The notes beneath the pieces were generated by a model, which worked only from the letters and a program-made list of their open reading frames with translations, did no database searches and was not told the DNA's origin. From positions 1 through 14,446 of the forward strand of contig DGTW01000081.1 of the NCBI GenBank assembly GCA_002393835.1: a stretch of 14,446 bases of DNA, read 5' to 3'. A program made the position numbers and the translations under genes. The DNA is from Treponema sp. UBA4326 (GTDB taxonomy: Bacteria; Spirochaetota; Spirochaetia; Treponematales; Treponemataceae). Shown here one piece after another: positions 7,895 to 14,446 of the stretch (its first letter is position 1; every line of letters begins with the position of its first letter).

Positions 7895-9325
7895 TTATTG
7901 TCTTACCACAATACGCTGATTTTTGCTTTTTGGTTTATCAGGAATCATATATTGCAATGTTCCATTTTCAATCAACGGAAGCACATAGCTATTTATAAAA
8001 TACGCCGGATGTTTTTCATCAAAACCAAATTCTTTTGCCAATACATCTTTTGTCCTAGGCTTCTTGCAAAATTCAATTATCTTGCTAGATAATTCATCTT
8101 GAATATTTTTGGAATTATAAAGCGTAACTTTGAAAGTTCCCCTCAAATCCTCAAACTTTGGAGCCGGTAATCCTGCTTTTTTCATTTCTGTATTGATAGT
8201 TGGAATCCCTGAATAGCGATTTTCAGTTGTCGTCAAAATCTCAAGTGCTGCTGCAATAAAAGGGTTTCTGACATCCGCTTTGACTTTTCCTAAATCATCA
8301 ATTGAAAGCCGACCATAAAGTCCACCTGGATTTGAAACTTCTAGTCTGTTTGGATAAATTTCTATTCTAATCGGTTCATTTTCCGTGTGAATACTGTAAT
8401 CACGATGAATCAAAGCATTTAAAATAATTTCACGAATAGCCTTAATCGGGTATTCACTGACATCATTTCTATGACCTGTTTCATCTATAACAGTTGATTT
8501 TGCTATATTCTGCTGAACAAATGCTAAACCCGTTTCAAGCATCTGGGGAATAGTACCATCAAGCCGCTTATTTACAATAAATCTTTCGCCCGGCTCAGAT
8601 TCTTCTGCATAATTTCCAGTAGCACAAACAACAGCAACAATATCAAGATTTGGTGAAAGATATTGAGGATACTTTCCAAACAACATAATTCCACAAACAG
8701 TAGGAATGCCATTTTTATCTGTAAGACCGCTCATTGTCATAAGTGTCTTTTTATCCATATTTACAAGATTAGGTTTTACTGAAACTGCCTTTGCAATAAA
8801 ACCATCCATTTGAATTTGATCAAATATAGAATCATCAATTCTTTGATTAACTCTTAACTCATCCTCTGTTTTGAATTTAAAAGCATCATAGCAGTAGATT
8901 TCATATTCAGTCATCGGTAAGTCTGCTTCGCCAATTCTAATATATGAACCTTTGCTTTTACCCTTGCCTGTATAATAACAAGGTTTGCTGACAGCATCCA
9001 TTTCAGCTATCTCTGCAGCAGCAATTGTTTTTCCTTCGTATTCACAGAATGTAATTAACGGTCTAACAACTGGCTCCATTTCTTTACATTGTTCAACAAC
9101 CTTTGTTTCCAGTTCATCAGGGTATTGTACACCACATACCTTGTAACCTGCTTTTTCATCAATTCCAAAAATAATTATTCCGCCGTCTGCATTTGAAAAA
9201 CCTGAAAGAGTATCATATAGTTTTTCAGGAGTACCGCCTTTTGCACTTTTGAATTCAATTTTCGAACTTTCAGTTTTTCTTTCCAATATTTTCGTAATCA
9301 GTTCTTTTAATTCGGATTCCTGCAT
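7895..9325 (-). CDS. AlbA_2/Schlafen-like, GHKL-ATPase, winged-helix protein (COG2865 type)
   Basis: 476 residues. Residues about 18-140 are an AlbA_2 (Schlafen-like) nucleic-acid-binding domain: SSKIEFKSAKGG, LSGFSNADGGIIIFGI, YIRIGE. Residues about 290-400 are a HATPase_c_4-type ATPase: N-box IREIILNALIHRDYS (297-311), nucleotide loop RLEVSNPGGL (327-336), and MKKAGLPAPKF (381-391). The end (about 410-470) resembles a winged helix. Such proteins are often labelled 'RecG-like' or 'transcriptional regulator', but there are no helicase motifs. Their biochemistry is poorly known: a regulator is likely, and a nuclease/defence effector is possible because Schlafen-like domains can cut RNA. The ATG at 9325 has a good GAGGAAAA site. 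Its promoter carries a triple operator-like repeat. AT-richer than the genes to its right. Confidence 0.9.
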   Translation of the reverse strand: MQESELKELITKILERKTESSKIEFKSAKGGTPEKLYDTLSGFSNADGGIIIFGIDEKAGYKVCGVQYPDELETKVVEQCKEMEPVVRPLITFCEYEGKTIAAAEIAEMDAVSKPCYYTGKGKSKGSYIRIGEADLPMTEYEIYCYDAFKFKTEDELRVNQRIDDSIFDQIQMDGFIAKAVSVKPNLVNMDKKTLMTMSGLTDKNGIPTVCGIMLFGKYPQYLSPNLDIVAVVCATGNYAEESEPGERFIVNKRLDGTIPQMLETGLAFVQQNIAKSTVIDETGHRNDVSEYPIKAIREIILNALIHRDYSIHTENEPIRIEIYPNRLEVSNPGGLYGRLSIDDLGKVKADVRNPFIAAALEILTTTENRYSGIPTINTEMKKAGLPAPKFEDLRGTFKVTLYNSKNIQDELSSKIIEFCKKPRTKDVLAKEFGFDEKHPAYFINSYVLPLIENGTLQYMIPDKPKSKNQRIVVRQ

Positions 9326-9348
9326 ATATTTTCCTCAATCTTACTAAG

Positions 9349-9399
9349 TTTACGAAAATAATAACACATTTTACGAAAATTTTCAAATTTTACGGAAAT
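9349..9399. promoter_or_regulatory. Triple 11-bp direct repeat over the promoter (candidate operator array)
   Basis: TTTACGAAAAT at 9349-9359 and at 9370-9380, and TTTACGGAAAT at 9389-9399. Start-to-start distances are 21 and 19 bp, about two turns of DNA, so all copies face nearly the same side. One copy covers the -10/start region, one lies exactly in the -35/-10 spacer, and one sits just upstream of the -35. This is a repressor-site layout. The protein encoded downstream or the adjacent XRE regulator are the obvious candidate binders. Confidence 0.6.
9358..9386 (-). promoter_or_regulatory. Predicted sigma70-type promoter of the AlbA_2/ATPase gene
   Basis: Minus strand: -35 TTGAAA (9381-9386), 17-bp spacer (9364-9380), -10 TATTAT (9358-9363). 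Transcription should start near 9351, giving a leader of about 25 nt. Spacing is optimal and both hexamers are close to consensus. Confidence 0.7.
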
Positions 9400-9448
9400 A
9401 AATTTTCAAAGAAATTTTCCTAAATCTATTTCTGTTTTACCACCCCAT

Positions 9449-9472
9449 AAAAAAACGCCGCAAAATGCGGCG
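9449..9472 (-). terminator. Rho-independent terminator after the PUR-domain gene
   Basis: The minus-strand hairpin GCCGC/GCGGC type, with stem CGCCGC (9456-9461) against GCGGCG (9467-9472) and a 5-nt loop, is followed by seven T (9449-9455). It lies 7 bp after the stop codon at 9480-9482. It closes the ligA-side gene cluster and insulates the AlbA_2/ATPase gene. Confidence 0.9.
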
Positions 9473-9479
9473 CAACAAA

Positions 9480-9875
9480 TTACTCGTCTTTCTTAGACTT
9501 AATGTGAATTACTTTTCCCGTGCGTTTGATGCCGTCGTCTTTCTTTTCATCGCCCTTCTTGCGATAGACTTTCTTTTCGCCATTGCCCAAAGCGTATTTT
9601 GCTTCTTTTGCGGCTTTGATTTCGGCACGGCGTTTTGCGCGCTCTTTTCTGTCTTTTTCGATGAATTTGAGGGAATCGTCAAGGCCTGCGAGGACTTTCT
9701 GCATGTCCTCAGCAAAGATTGAAATCTGATGGCGGTCGAAATCAGCACCGTCGCCTTTTTTGCTCTCTACAATCTGTAAAAATACATCACCGGCACGATT
9801 TTCCTTTACATTGAAAAAATACGAGCGGTTATCCAACAAAACCTGAGTAGTAAAAAGTTCTCCGCGGATGCTCAT
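9480..9875 (-). CDS. PUR-domain DNA/RNA-binding protein (DUF3276, BpuR-like)
   Basis: 131 residues. Residues about 1-75 match the single-repeat PUR fold of spirochaetes and Bacteroidetes (MSIRGELFTTQVLLDNRSYF, FNVKENRAGDVFLQIVESK, then a helical stretch ending near FIEKD). Such proteins dimerise and bind single-stranded DNA and RNA. Borrelia BpuR is the studied relative and is reported to act on gene expression, including its own mRNA. The last 55 residues are a long, Lys/Arg-rich, probably disordered tail (RKERAKRRAEIKAAKEAK, then KKxxGDEKKDD), which should strengthen nucleic-acid binding. The ribosome binding site AAGGAAGGG (9881-9889) fixes the start. It follows rnhB, has its own promoter at 9965-9993, and ends at a strong terminator. 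Family call is firm; the target genes are unknown. Confidence 0.9.
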   Translation of the reverse strand: MSIRGELFTTQVLLDNRSYFFNVKENRAGDVFLQIVESKKGDGADFDRHQISIFAEDMQKVLAGLDDSLKFIEKDRKERAKRRAEIKAAKEAKYALGNGEKKVYRKKGDEKKDDGIKRTGKVIHIKSKKDE

Positions 9876-9910
9876 TTTGACCCTTCCTTAAAAATGTGAA
9901 TAGAAATTAT

Positions 9911-9958
9911 GGACGCAAGCGTCCTAAAAACGCAAATGTCCTGAAACGAAAGCGTTCT
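9911..9958 (-). promoter_or_regulatory. Triple imperfect repeat in the leader of the PUR-domain mRNA
   Basis: Plus-strand copies ACGCAAGCGTCCT (9913-9925), ACGCAAATGTCCT (9930-9942) and ACGAAAGCGTTCT (9946-9958) are spaced 17 and 16 bp apart. The first lies in a perfect inverted repeat, GGACGC-AA-GCGTCC (9911-9924). All lie between the predicted transcription start (about 9958) and the ribosome binding site, so they would be in the mRNA leader. They may bind the PUR protein or another regulator. Confidence 0.5.
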
Positions 9959-9964
9959 TTGCAT

Positions 9965-9993
9965 TTTATAACATATCTTGCGGTTTTATGCAA
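9965..9993 (-). promoter_or_regulatory. Predicted promoter of the PUR-domain gene
   Basis: Minus strand: -35 TTGCAT (9988-9993), 17-bp spacer, -10 TATAAA (9965-9970). It lies just after the rnhB stop codon, so the PUR gene can be expressed independently of rnhB, with a leader of about 80 nt. Confidence 0.65.
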
Positions 9994-9997
9994 TAGG

Positions 9998-10600
9998 TTA
10001 AAACTTAAAAGTCTTGCGCTGAATCGGGCTCATGCCAATTTCACGGCAAATGGCAATATGGGCGGCAGTTGGATAGCCCTTGTGTTTTGCGTAGCCATAG
10101 TCAGGATAAAGCCTGTCGAATTCCAGCATCATTTTGTCACGCTCAACTTTTGCGATAATGCTTGCGGCCATTACCTCAGGATATTTTCCGTCAGCCTTAG
10201 GCTCGCAGCGGCAGGAACATGGAACCTGAGGGCAACTTGTGCCGTCAGTGATTGCAGAGATAAGAGAATCAAGATTTTTTTCATCGAAATCAATTCCACG
10301 GCCACGGAGCCAGTCGGGAAGTTTCGCCCTCATCATCTGATAGGCAATGCTCATGGCATACATGCTTGCCCTTAGGATATTCATCTGGTCGATGGTCTCA
10401 TGATCAACCACGCCAAGTCCCCAGCAAGCCTTTTCCATGATGATTTTCTCGGCTGCCTCCCGCTTTTTCTCGGAGAGTTTTTTTGAGTCATTAAGAATCT
10501 CAACTGGGAAATCTTCCGGCAGGAGAACGCATCCAGCCGTAACAGGCCCTGCCAAAGGACCTCGTCCGGCTTCGTCCATGCCACAAACAAGCTCTGTCAT
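9998..10600 (-). CDS. rnhB: Ribonuclease HII
   Basis: 200 residues, normal for the family. It cuts RNA of RNA-DNA hybrids and starts removal of single ribonucleotides from DNA. Motif I CGMDEAGRGPLAGPV gives Asp9 and Glu10; the other metal ligands are Asp119 (ITDG) and Asp137 (PKADGKYPEVMAASIIAKV). The C-terminal substrate-binding part has HKGYPT. All four carboxylates of the active site are present, so it should be active. Unusual is a cluster of four cysteines, Cys123, 128, 130 and 132 (SCPQVPCSCRC), between the third and fourth catalytic residues; length between those residues is not increased. The ATG at 10600 has a GGAG site at normal distance. It lies 48 bp after the upstream exported-protein gene and is probably co-transcribed with it. 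Confidence 0.97.
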   Translation of the reverse strand: MTELVCGMDEAGRGPLAGPVTAGCVLLPEDFPVEILNDSKKLSEKKREAAEKIIMEKACWGLGVVDHETIDQMNILRASMYAMSIAYQMMRAKLPDWLRGRGIDFDEKNLDSLISAITDGTSCPQVPCSCRCEPKADGKYPEVMAASIIAKVERDKMMLEFDRLYPDYGYAKHKGYPTAAHIAICREIGMSPIQRKTFKF

Positions 10601-10648
10601 ATTTACTCCAAACTTACCTAAATGATTTTTGATAAAGACGGCGATTTT

Positions 10649-12838
10649 CTAAAAACCGCTGGCCAAGTTGTTTTTATCCTCCAAAAGCAGGGATTTCTCG
10701 TCCTTCCAAACAGGCTCTACATTTCTCTGCTCCCGGTCAAAGTCCCCGGTATATTTGTTGCCGTTCAGGCGGAGATTACTTTCGCTGGCCTCCACAATTC
10801 TGCCCAGATGGGAAATTACCCTGCAGTCCGAGGATTTTAAGTCAAAGCTGCTGGCCTTTACGCTGAAATTTACGGCGGTATCGGCTATCGACGAAGCATG
10901 GCTTTTAGTGAAGAAAATTTTTGACTTGGTGGAGGAAATGTCGCAGGCATAGGCAGTCGCTTGTGCCGTTAGACCAGAATTGTTGAAGGAAACAATGGAA
11001 GAATCCGCACTTATTAGGGTTCCAGACGAGTCGAAGGAAGCAAGAAGCTCACATTCGTCAAAAATTGCCGCAGATTTCTCAAGGACAAGCAGCCTTTGGT
11101 CACTCGGACAGCCCTCCTCAATGTTTTTTTGAATCAGGCAGTTCTGCACTTCAAAGCTGGCTCCTCGAAGCAAAATGTATGAGGATGCAGGAAGAATCAG
11201 CTGGGCATCCTTCATGCCCGTAAAAGAGCAGTTTGATGTAATGAGGGAAAGCCCTTTTGGAAGCCTTATGCTACCGCTGACAAAAAAATGAACGAATTTT
11301 CCCTGATTGATGATTTTTAAAACCTGGTCAAAGGAATTGAAGGGATGAAGACGGCTTCCGTCTGCTGCAAAGTCTGCAGCCTGCGCATCAATGAAATAAT
11401 TGTATTCATCGATTATGACCTTGTAGTTCGAAAGTTTGCTTACATTGCCGGAAGAATCTTCGGCATAGGCAAAGGCACGGTAACAGACAGTCCTTTCAAG
11501 GCCAGCCCTTAGCTCCAGGGGCTGTGACTTATAGAGAAAAAATTCGCCGGGCTTAATGTAGTCAAACTCGGAATTATTGTCGAGGTAGGAATTGGAATTC
11601 ACAGTGAAAGGCCCCAGCAGGCTGAGATAAATTTTAGCCCCGCTTTCAGACTCAACTGAAAGGCTGACATCATGGCGGGCATACTCCCCCGGCTCACTGG
11701 CAATGAATTTGGGCGGAAGGGGTGGCTGCCTGTCAATGATATATGAAGAAGCAATCTCGCCCTGATACACGCCGTCACAGAAAAAGGCAAAAATAGCCTT
11801 GGCCCTTACGACATCCCCCTCAAAGGTGTCAAAAGTAACCGATGAATAAAGGGATGAATCCTGAAAAGCCTCGTCCCCGGTACCGCTAGTGACGACTGAC
11901 ATTCTGTAGCGAAGGTCTCCGTCAATCGAAAAGGCAAGAGCCTTATTGAAATTTTCCTGTCTGAGAAGGGGCTTAGGAGGAATAACGAATTTCTCGACTG
12001 GATTTCCTGCCTTGTAAGCCACATCCTGCCAGTAAAGGACATGCTCTTTACTGCGGTCTATCACAATGCTGTCGGTAGAGGCAGACCAAATTCCATCGTC
12101 CAGGCACCAGATAAGGTTTTTGCCAGTGAAAGTCAAATTTTCCCAGTCATAGATTTCAAAGGGAATCGTGTTTTTCGCAAAGGAAGAGCTTTCTACTGCT
12201 GAAGAAAGAAAAATGATGAAACGCCAGCTGTAATTTCCGTCCGTAACGGTACATGGAATATAGCGGGAAAGCTTGTTGTCGGCAGAAACGGACAGGCTCT
12301 GCCCCTGCATGACAGGCTTTTCTCCGTCACCAATAAAATAAGAAAGGGATTTGGGAATGTTTATGACGCTGTCTCCGGCACAGGGCAAGATTCCTTCCAG
12401 ATTAATGCGATCGATGAAATCTTTTTCGGCCGTTCCTGTGGCAAAGGGATTTCCCCTCTCGCTTACGCTGTAATTGATTTTGATTTCCTCTTTTTGATTG
12501 CCTTTGAGCACTGCTATGCTAAGGCTGACTTCACCGGCCATGTCGATTAATACAGGGCCGTCATAGGCAAAGCCCTGGGCAAGAGGATTTGTGCTTGTAT
12601 AGGAATAAAAAGCCTCTTCCCCCTCCTCCAGCCTAAGCACGAGGCACTGCTTGTTGGCAAAGCGACCTTGAACAGGAGAAATAAGGCGACTGGAGAAGGC
12701 AGGAGACGCTAAAAGGGAGAAAATCGCTAGGAGAAGAAAAAGCCTACCCCGTCGTGTAGTGGCGGCGACAGCCGTTGCGACAGCAATGGAGCGCAAGCGG
12801 AACCACGGAAGGACGGCAGCAAAAAAAATTTGGTACAT
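10649..12838 (-). CDS. Exported protein with C-terminal parallel beta-helix region, function unknown
   Basis: 729 residues. I recognise no named family over the whole length. A signal peptide begins unusually late: basic RRGR at 29-32, hydrophobic LFLLLAIFSLLA (33-44), cleavage probably near SPA/FSS. Residues 8-30 in front of it are encoded by a GC-rich palindrome (12749-12816). Residues about 50-480 are beta-rich with Ig-like segments (RQPPLPPKF, AYAEDSSGNVSKLS). Residues about 480-690 look like a right-handed parallel beta-helix: YFIDAQAADFAADGSRLHPF, then short Ser/Asn-rich rungs (SNCSFTG, FEVQNCLI, SSIVSFNNSGL). This suggests a periplasmic or outer-membrane-associated protein. No catalytic residues are evident. 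The only usable ATG (12838) has no ribosome binding site and lies about 5 nt after the predicted transcription start; a TTG at residue 15 is the other option. Start uncertain, product real. Confidence 0.85.
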   Translation of the reverse strand: MYQIFFAAVLPWFRLRSIAVATAVAATTRRGRLFLLLAIFSLLASPAFSSRLISPVQGRFANKQCLVLRLEEGEEAFYSYTSTNPLAQGFAYDGPVLIDMAGEVSLSIAVLKGNQKEEIKINYSVSERGNPFATGTAEKDFIDRINLEGILPCAGDSVINIPKSLSYFIGDGEKPVMQGQSLSVSADNKLSRYIPCTVTDGNYSWRFIIFLSSAVESSSFAKNTIPFEIYDWENLTFTGKNLIWCLDDGIWSASTDSIVIDRSKEHVLYWQDVAYKAGNPVEKFVIPPKPLLRQENFNKALAFSIDGDLRYRMSVVTSGTGDEAFQDSSLYSSVTFDTFEGDVVRAKAIFAFFCDGVYQGEIASSYIIDRQPPLPPKFIASEPGEYARHDVSLSVESESGAKIYLSLLGPFTVNSNSYLDNNSEFDYIKPGEFFLYKSQPLELRAGLERTVCYRAFAYAEDSSGNVSKLSNYKVIIDEYNYFIDAQAADFAADGSRLHPFNSFDQVLKIINQGKFVHFFVSGSIRLPKGLSLITSNCSFTGMKDAQLILPASSYILLRGASFEVQNCLIQKNIEEGCPSDQRLLVLEKSAAIFDECELLASFDSSGTLISADSSIVSFNNSGLTAQATAYACDISSTKSKIFFTKSHASSIADTAVNFSVKASSFDLKSSDCRVISHLGRIVEASESNLRLNGNKYTGDFDREQRNVEPVWKDEKSLLLEDKNNLASGF
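12749..12816. repeat. GC-rich imperfect palindromic element inside the exported-protein gene
   Basis: On the minus strand it reads CCGTC ... GTGG ... CCGCTTGCG - 12-nt loop - CGCAACGG ... CCAC ... GACGG. That gives nested arms: CCGTC/GACGG, GTGG/CCAC, CCG/CGG and TTGCG/CGCAA. By hand count 45 of 68 bases are G or C, against clearly AT-richer flanks on both sides (an A8 run on one, AAGAAAAAG on the other). It stays in frame and encodes residues 8-30 of the exported protein. It resembles a dispersed palindromic element rather than ordinary coding sequence. Confidence 0.55.
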
Positions 12839-12849
12839 TACTTAATACA

Positions 12850-12878
12850 ATAGTAAATCAAAAAAAGCCTATTTTCAA
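12850..12878 (-). promoter_or_regulatory. Predicted promoter of the exported-protein gene
   Basis: Minus strand: -35 TTGAAA (12873-12878), 17-bp spacer, -10 TACTAT (12850-12855). Transcription would start near 12843, only about 5 nt before the ATG at 12838, implying a nearly leaderless mRNA. The spacer contains a T7 run. Read-through from ligA is also possible, since no hairpin terminator was found in 12839-12909. Confidence 0.55.
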
Positions 12879-12909
12879 CAAAAAAAGACTGAAGCTTTAT
12901 CCTGAACCG

Positions 12910-14446
12910 TTAAGAAAATAAGCGCAAAAATTCCTCTTCGTTTATAATAGGAATGCCGAATTTAGCGGCCTTGACATTTTTGCTGGAGCCGCTTGTGGTG
13001 TCGTTGGTGACAAGATAGCTCAAATCCTTTGTTACGCTCGACTTGCAGCTTCCGCCGGCCTGTTTTACCATCGCCTCGGCATCTGCCCTTTTCATCGAGT
13101 GAAGTTCTCCAGTAAAGCAGAAGGATTTTCCAGCCAGAGCGCCTGCTCCGATTTCTTCAAGCTGAATGGTTCCAGACTGGGTGAGGGAGAGCATTTCATC
13201 TTTGTTCTCGGCAAGCCCTTCCACGAAAATCTTTGCGGTGATTTCGGCAAAACCGTAGACAGAGGCAATTTCTTCTTCGCTCGCAGAAAGGAGCTTTTCG
13301 AGAGAATTGAAGCCAGCGTCAATCAGCTTCTGAACCATAGTCTCACCAATTCCCTCGATGTCAAAGCCTGCGATAAAGATTGCAAGGCTCATGCGCCTGT
13401 GATTCTGGATGCTTTCATAGACTTTTTTTGCCCCCAGGGAATCCTTCTGGCTTTCGATTGATTCCTCGTTCAAAAAATAGGGAACGAGGCCTTCTGCTGT
13501 GAGCGAATAAATGTCAGAAATCGAAGTGACTTCCTTGTTTTTGAAAAGCTCACGAAGCAGGGTGTCACCAAAATCACGGATGTCAACCACTCCTACCCAT
13601 TTCTGTAGCTGGTGAAGCACCCTTTTCTCACAGTTTTTGTTGGGGCAGAAAAGCCGGCTTCCCTCGTCGCAAAGCTCGCTTCCGCAAACAGAGCATTTTT
13701 TGGGGAAAACAATTTCGCTCGTGACCTGGCCCGCCTCTTCGTTCAAAACGCTTTCGATTTTGGGGATAATCTCACCCCTTTTTACGACGACCACCCGGCT
13801 TCCGATTTTGACCCCGAGAGCCCTCATTGTGTCCGGATTTGCCAGGGATGCCCTCTGAACAGTGGTTCCGTTGAGCTGAACTTCGTCAAAAATAGCGACC
13901 GGCGTATAAGTGGCTCCAGATTCGCTCCACTCAACCTCGCGCAAAGTTGTGACAGCTTCTTCGAGAGAGAATTTGAAGGCAATCTGGCGGTCTGGTCTGG
14001 CCCGGCTTGCGTCTTCAAGGTCAATCCGTCTTTCTTTTATTACAAGGCCGTCGATGTCGTAGTCAAGGCTTTTCCTGACTTCCATTACTTCGGCACGATA
14101 TTCAATCACTTCGTCTGGCGATTTGCAGATTTTTAATGGAGATGTATTGAAGCCGCAGGATTTTAGCCAGTTGATTTTGCCTTCCTCGTCCTTGAAGGGA
14201 CTTTCTCCCTCGGTGGCAAGGGCATCGTAAGTTATGATGCAGAGATTTTCGCTTCCGCTTCCGTCCTTGCGTTTCATAAGGCCGTTGGCGGCGTTACGGC
14301 AGTTGGCCTTGTCAGCGTAAAATTTTTGGTGCACGGTGCGGGTCATTATGACCTCACCACGAATTGCCCCGGTAAAGTTGATTTTCTTGTTATCTGAATC
14401 AAAAAGGGCTATTTTCACTCCCTGCATTTTACGGGCGTTGGCGGTG
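12910..14446 (-). CDS. ligA: NAD-dependent DNA ligase LigA (5' end outside window)
   Basis: The frame runs off the right edge; 511 residues are visible. The ATG at 14427 is internal, because the codons before it read TANARK, matching the family's TAN(V)R segment. The first 140-150 residues, with the adenylated lysine, are missing. LigA seals nicks in duplex DNA using NAD+. Numbering from that Met: the nucleotidyltransferase domain contains RGEV (23-26), CRNAANG (43-49) and YDIDGLVIK (123-131, with a motif lysine). The OB fold follows (about 150-225, AFKF, TPVA, RGEIIPKI). A four-Cys zinc finger uses Cys245, 248, 261 and 266. Helix-hairpin-helix repeats lie at about 345-400 (IEGIGETMV) and a BRCT domain at 428-505 (GKSFCFTGEL). 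The usual GRTG-type loop before TPVA reads SESGATY. Nothing suggests inactivity in the visible part. Confidence 0.97.
   Translation of the reverse strand, partial: TANARKMQGVKIALFDSDNKKINFTGAIRGEVIMTRTVHQKFYADKANCRNAANGLMKRKDGSGSENLCIITYDALATEGESPFKDEEGKINWLKSCGFNTSPLKICKSPDEVIEYRAEVMEVRKSLDYDIDGLVIKERRIDLEDASRARPDRQIAFKFSLEEAVTTLREVEWSESGATYTPVAIFDEVQLNGTTVQRASLANPDTMRALGVKIGSRVVVVKRGEIIPKIESVLNEEAGQVTSEIVFPKKCSVCGSELCDEGSRLFCPNKNCEKRVLHQLQKWVGVVDIRDFGDTLLRELFKNKEVTSISDIYSLTAEGLVPYFLNEESIESQKDSLGAKKVYESIQNHRRMSLAIFIAGFDIEGIGETMVQKLIDAGFNSLEKLLSASEEEIASVYGFAEITAKIFVEGLAENKDEMLSLTQSGTIQLEEIGAGALAGKSFCFTGELHSMKRADAEAMVKQAGGSCKSSVTKDLSYLVTNDTTSGSSKNVKAAKFGIPIINEEEFLRLFS

Noticed and set aside
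7886..7913. Bidirectional terminator between the convergent regulator and ATPase genes
   Set aside because: The only inverted repeat (TATTGT/ACAATA) is AT-rich, lies within the end of the ATPase gene, and has no proper T run.
7895..9325. Annotation as a RecG helicase
   Set aside because: Only the AlbA_2 and HATPase motifs are present; there are no Walker A/B or other helicase motifs.
9911..9924. Inverted repeat GGACGC-AA-GCGTCC as a terminator for rnhB
   Set aside because: The loop is only 2 nt (4 nt if the stem is shortened) and no T run follows on the minus strand; it also lies downstream of a good promoter for the PUR gene.
9896..10375. Plus-strand open frame opposite rnhB
   Set aside because: It lies across the rnhB 3' end and the PUR leader in antisense, has no recognisable domain, and rnhB with its catalytic motifs explains the sequence.
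12839..12909. Terminator for ligA in the T-rich gap
   Set aside because: There are two T7 runs, but no stable GC stem precedes either of them.
14425..14427. ATG as the start of LigA
   Set aside because: The frame is open upstream to the window edge and encodes the conserved TAN-R segment; the N-terminal adenylation part lies outside the window.

Overview
This window most likely comes from a treponeme-type spirochaete. Three things suggest it: a run of surface lipoproteins with spirochaetal lipoboxes, built from InlB-type and BspA-type (leucine-rich) repeats; a single-PUR-domain nucleic-acid-binding protein of the Borrelia BpuR kind; and low-to-moderate GC with good sigma70-like promoters. 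The genus is an inference from gene content. No rRNA or tRNA gene is present to fix it.

Left part, 1-7383, minus strand: a three-gene operon of large predicted outer-surface lipoproteins, transcribed right to left. The first gene (4837-7383) and second gene (1971-4826) share a block made of 136-residue repeat units plus a C-terminal Ig/PKD-like domain. The second gene and third gene (1-1960, running off the window) share a different N-terminal domain. The middle gene is therefore a mosaic of its two neighbours. The two intergenic junctions are almost the same sequence, and in each the stop codon is fused to the next ribosome binding site. A promoter and candidate operators lie at 7418-7500.

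Middle part, 7553-9472, AT-rich: a small XRE-type repressor gene on the plus strand converges on a minus-strand gene for an AlbA_2/Schlafen-like, GHKL-ATPase, winged-helix protein. The promoter of the latter is covered by three copies of an 11-bp motif spaced about two helical turns apart, which looks like a dedicated operator. These two genes look like accessory cargo between the lipoprotein operon and the housekeeping genes.

Right part, 9449-14446, minus strand, higher GC: ligA (5' end outside the window), an exported beta-helix-type protein of unknown function, rnhB, and the PUR-domain gene, ending at a clear rho-independent terminator. The PUR gene has its own promoter and a leader with three imperfect repeats, a plausible autoregulatory site. 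The exported protein's N-terminus contains an in-frame, GC-rich, 68-bp imperfect palindrome that looks like an inserted palindromic element. ligA and rnhB both act in DNA replication and repair (nick sealing, ribonucleotide/RNA removal). There is no integrase, transposase, CRISPR array or tRNA in the window.
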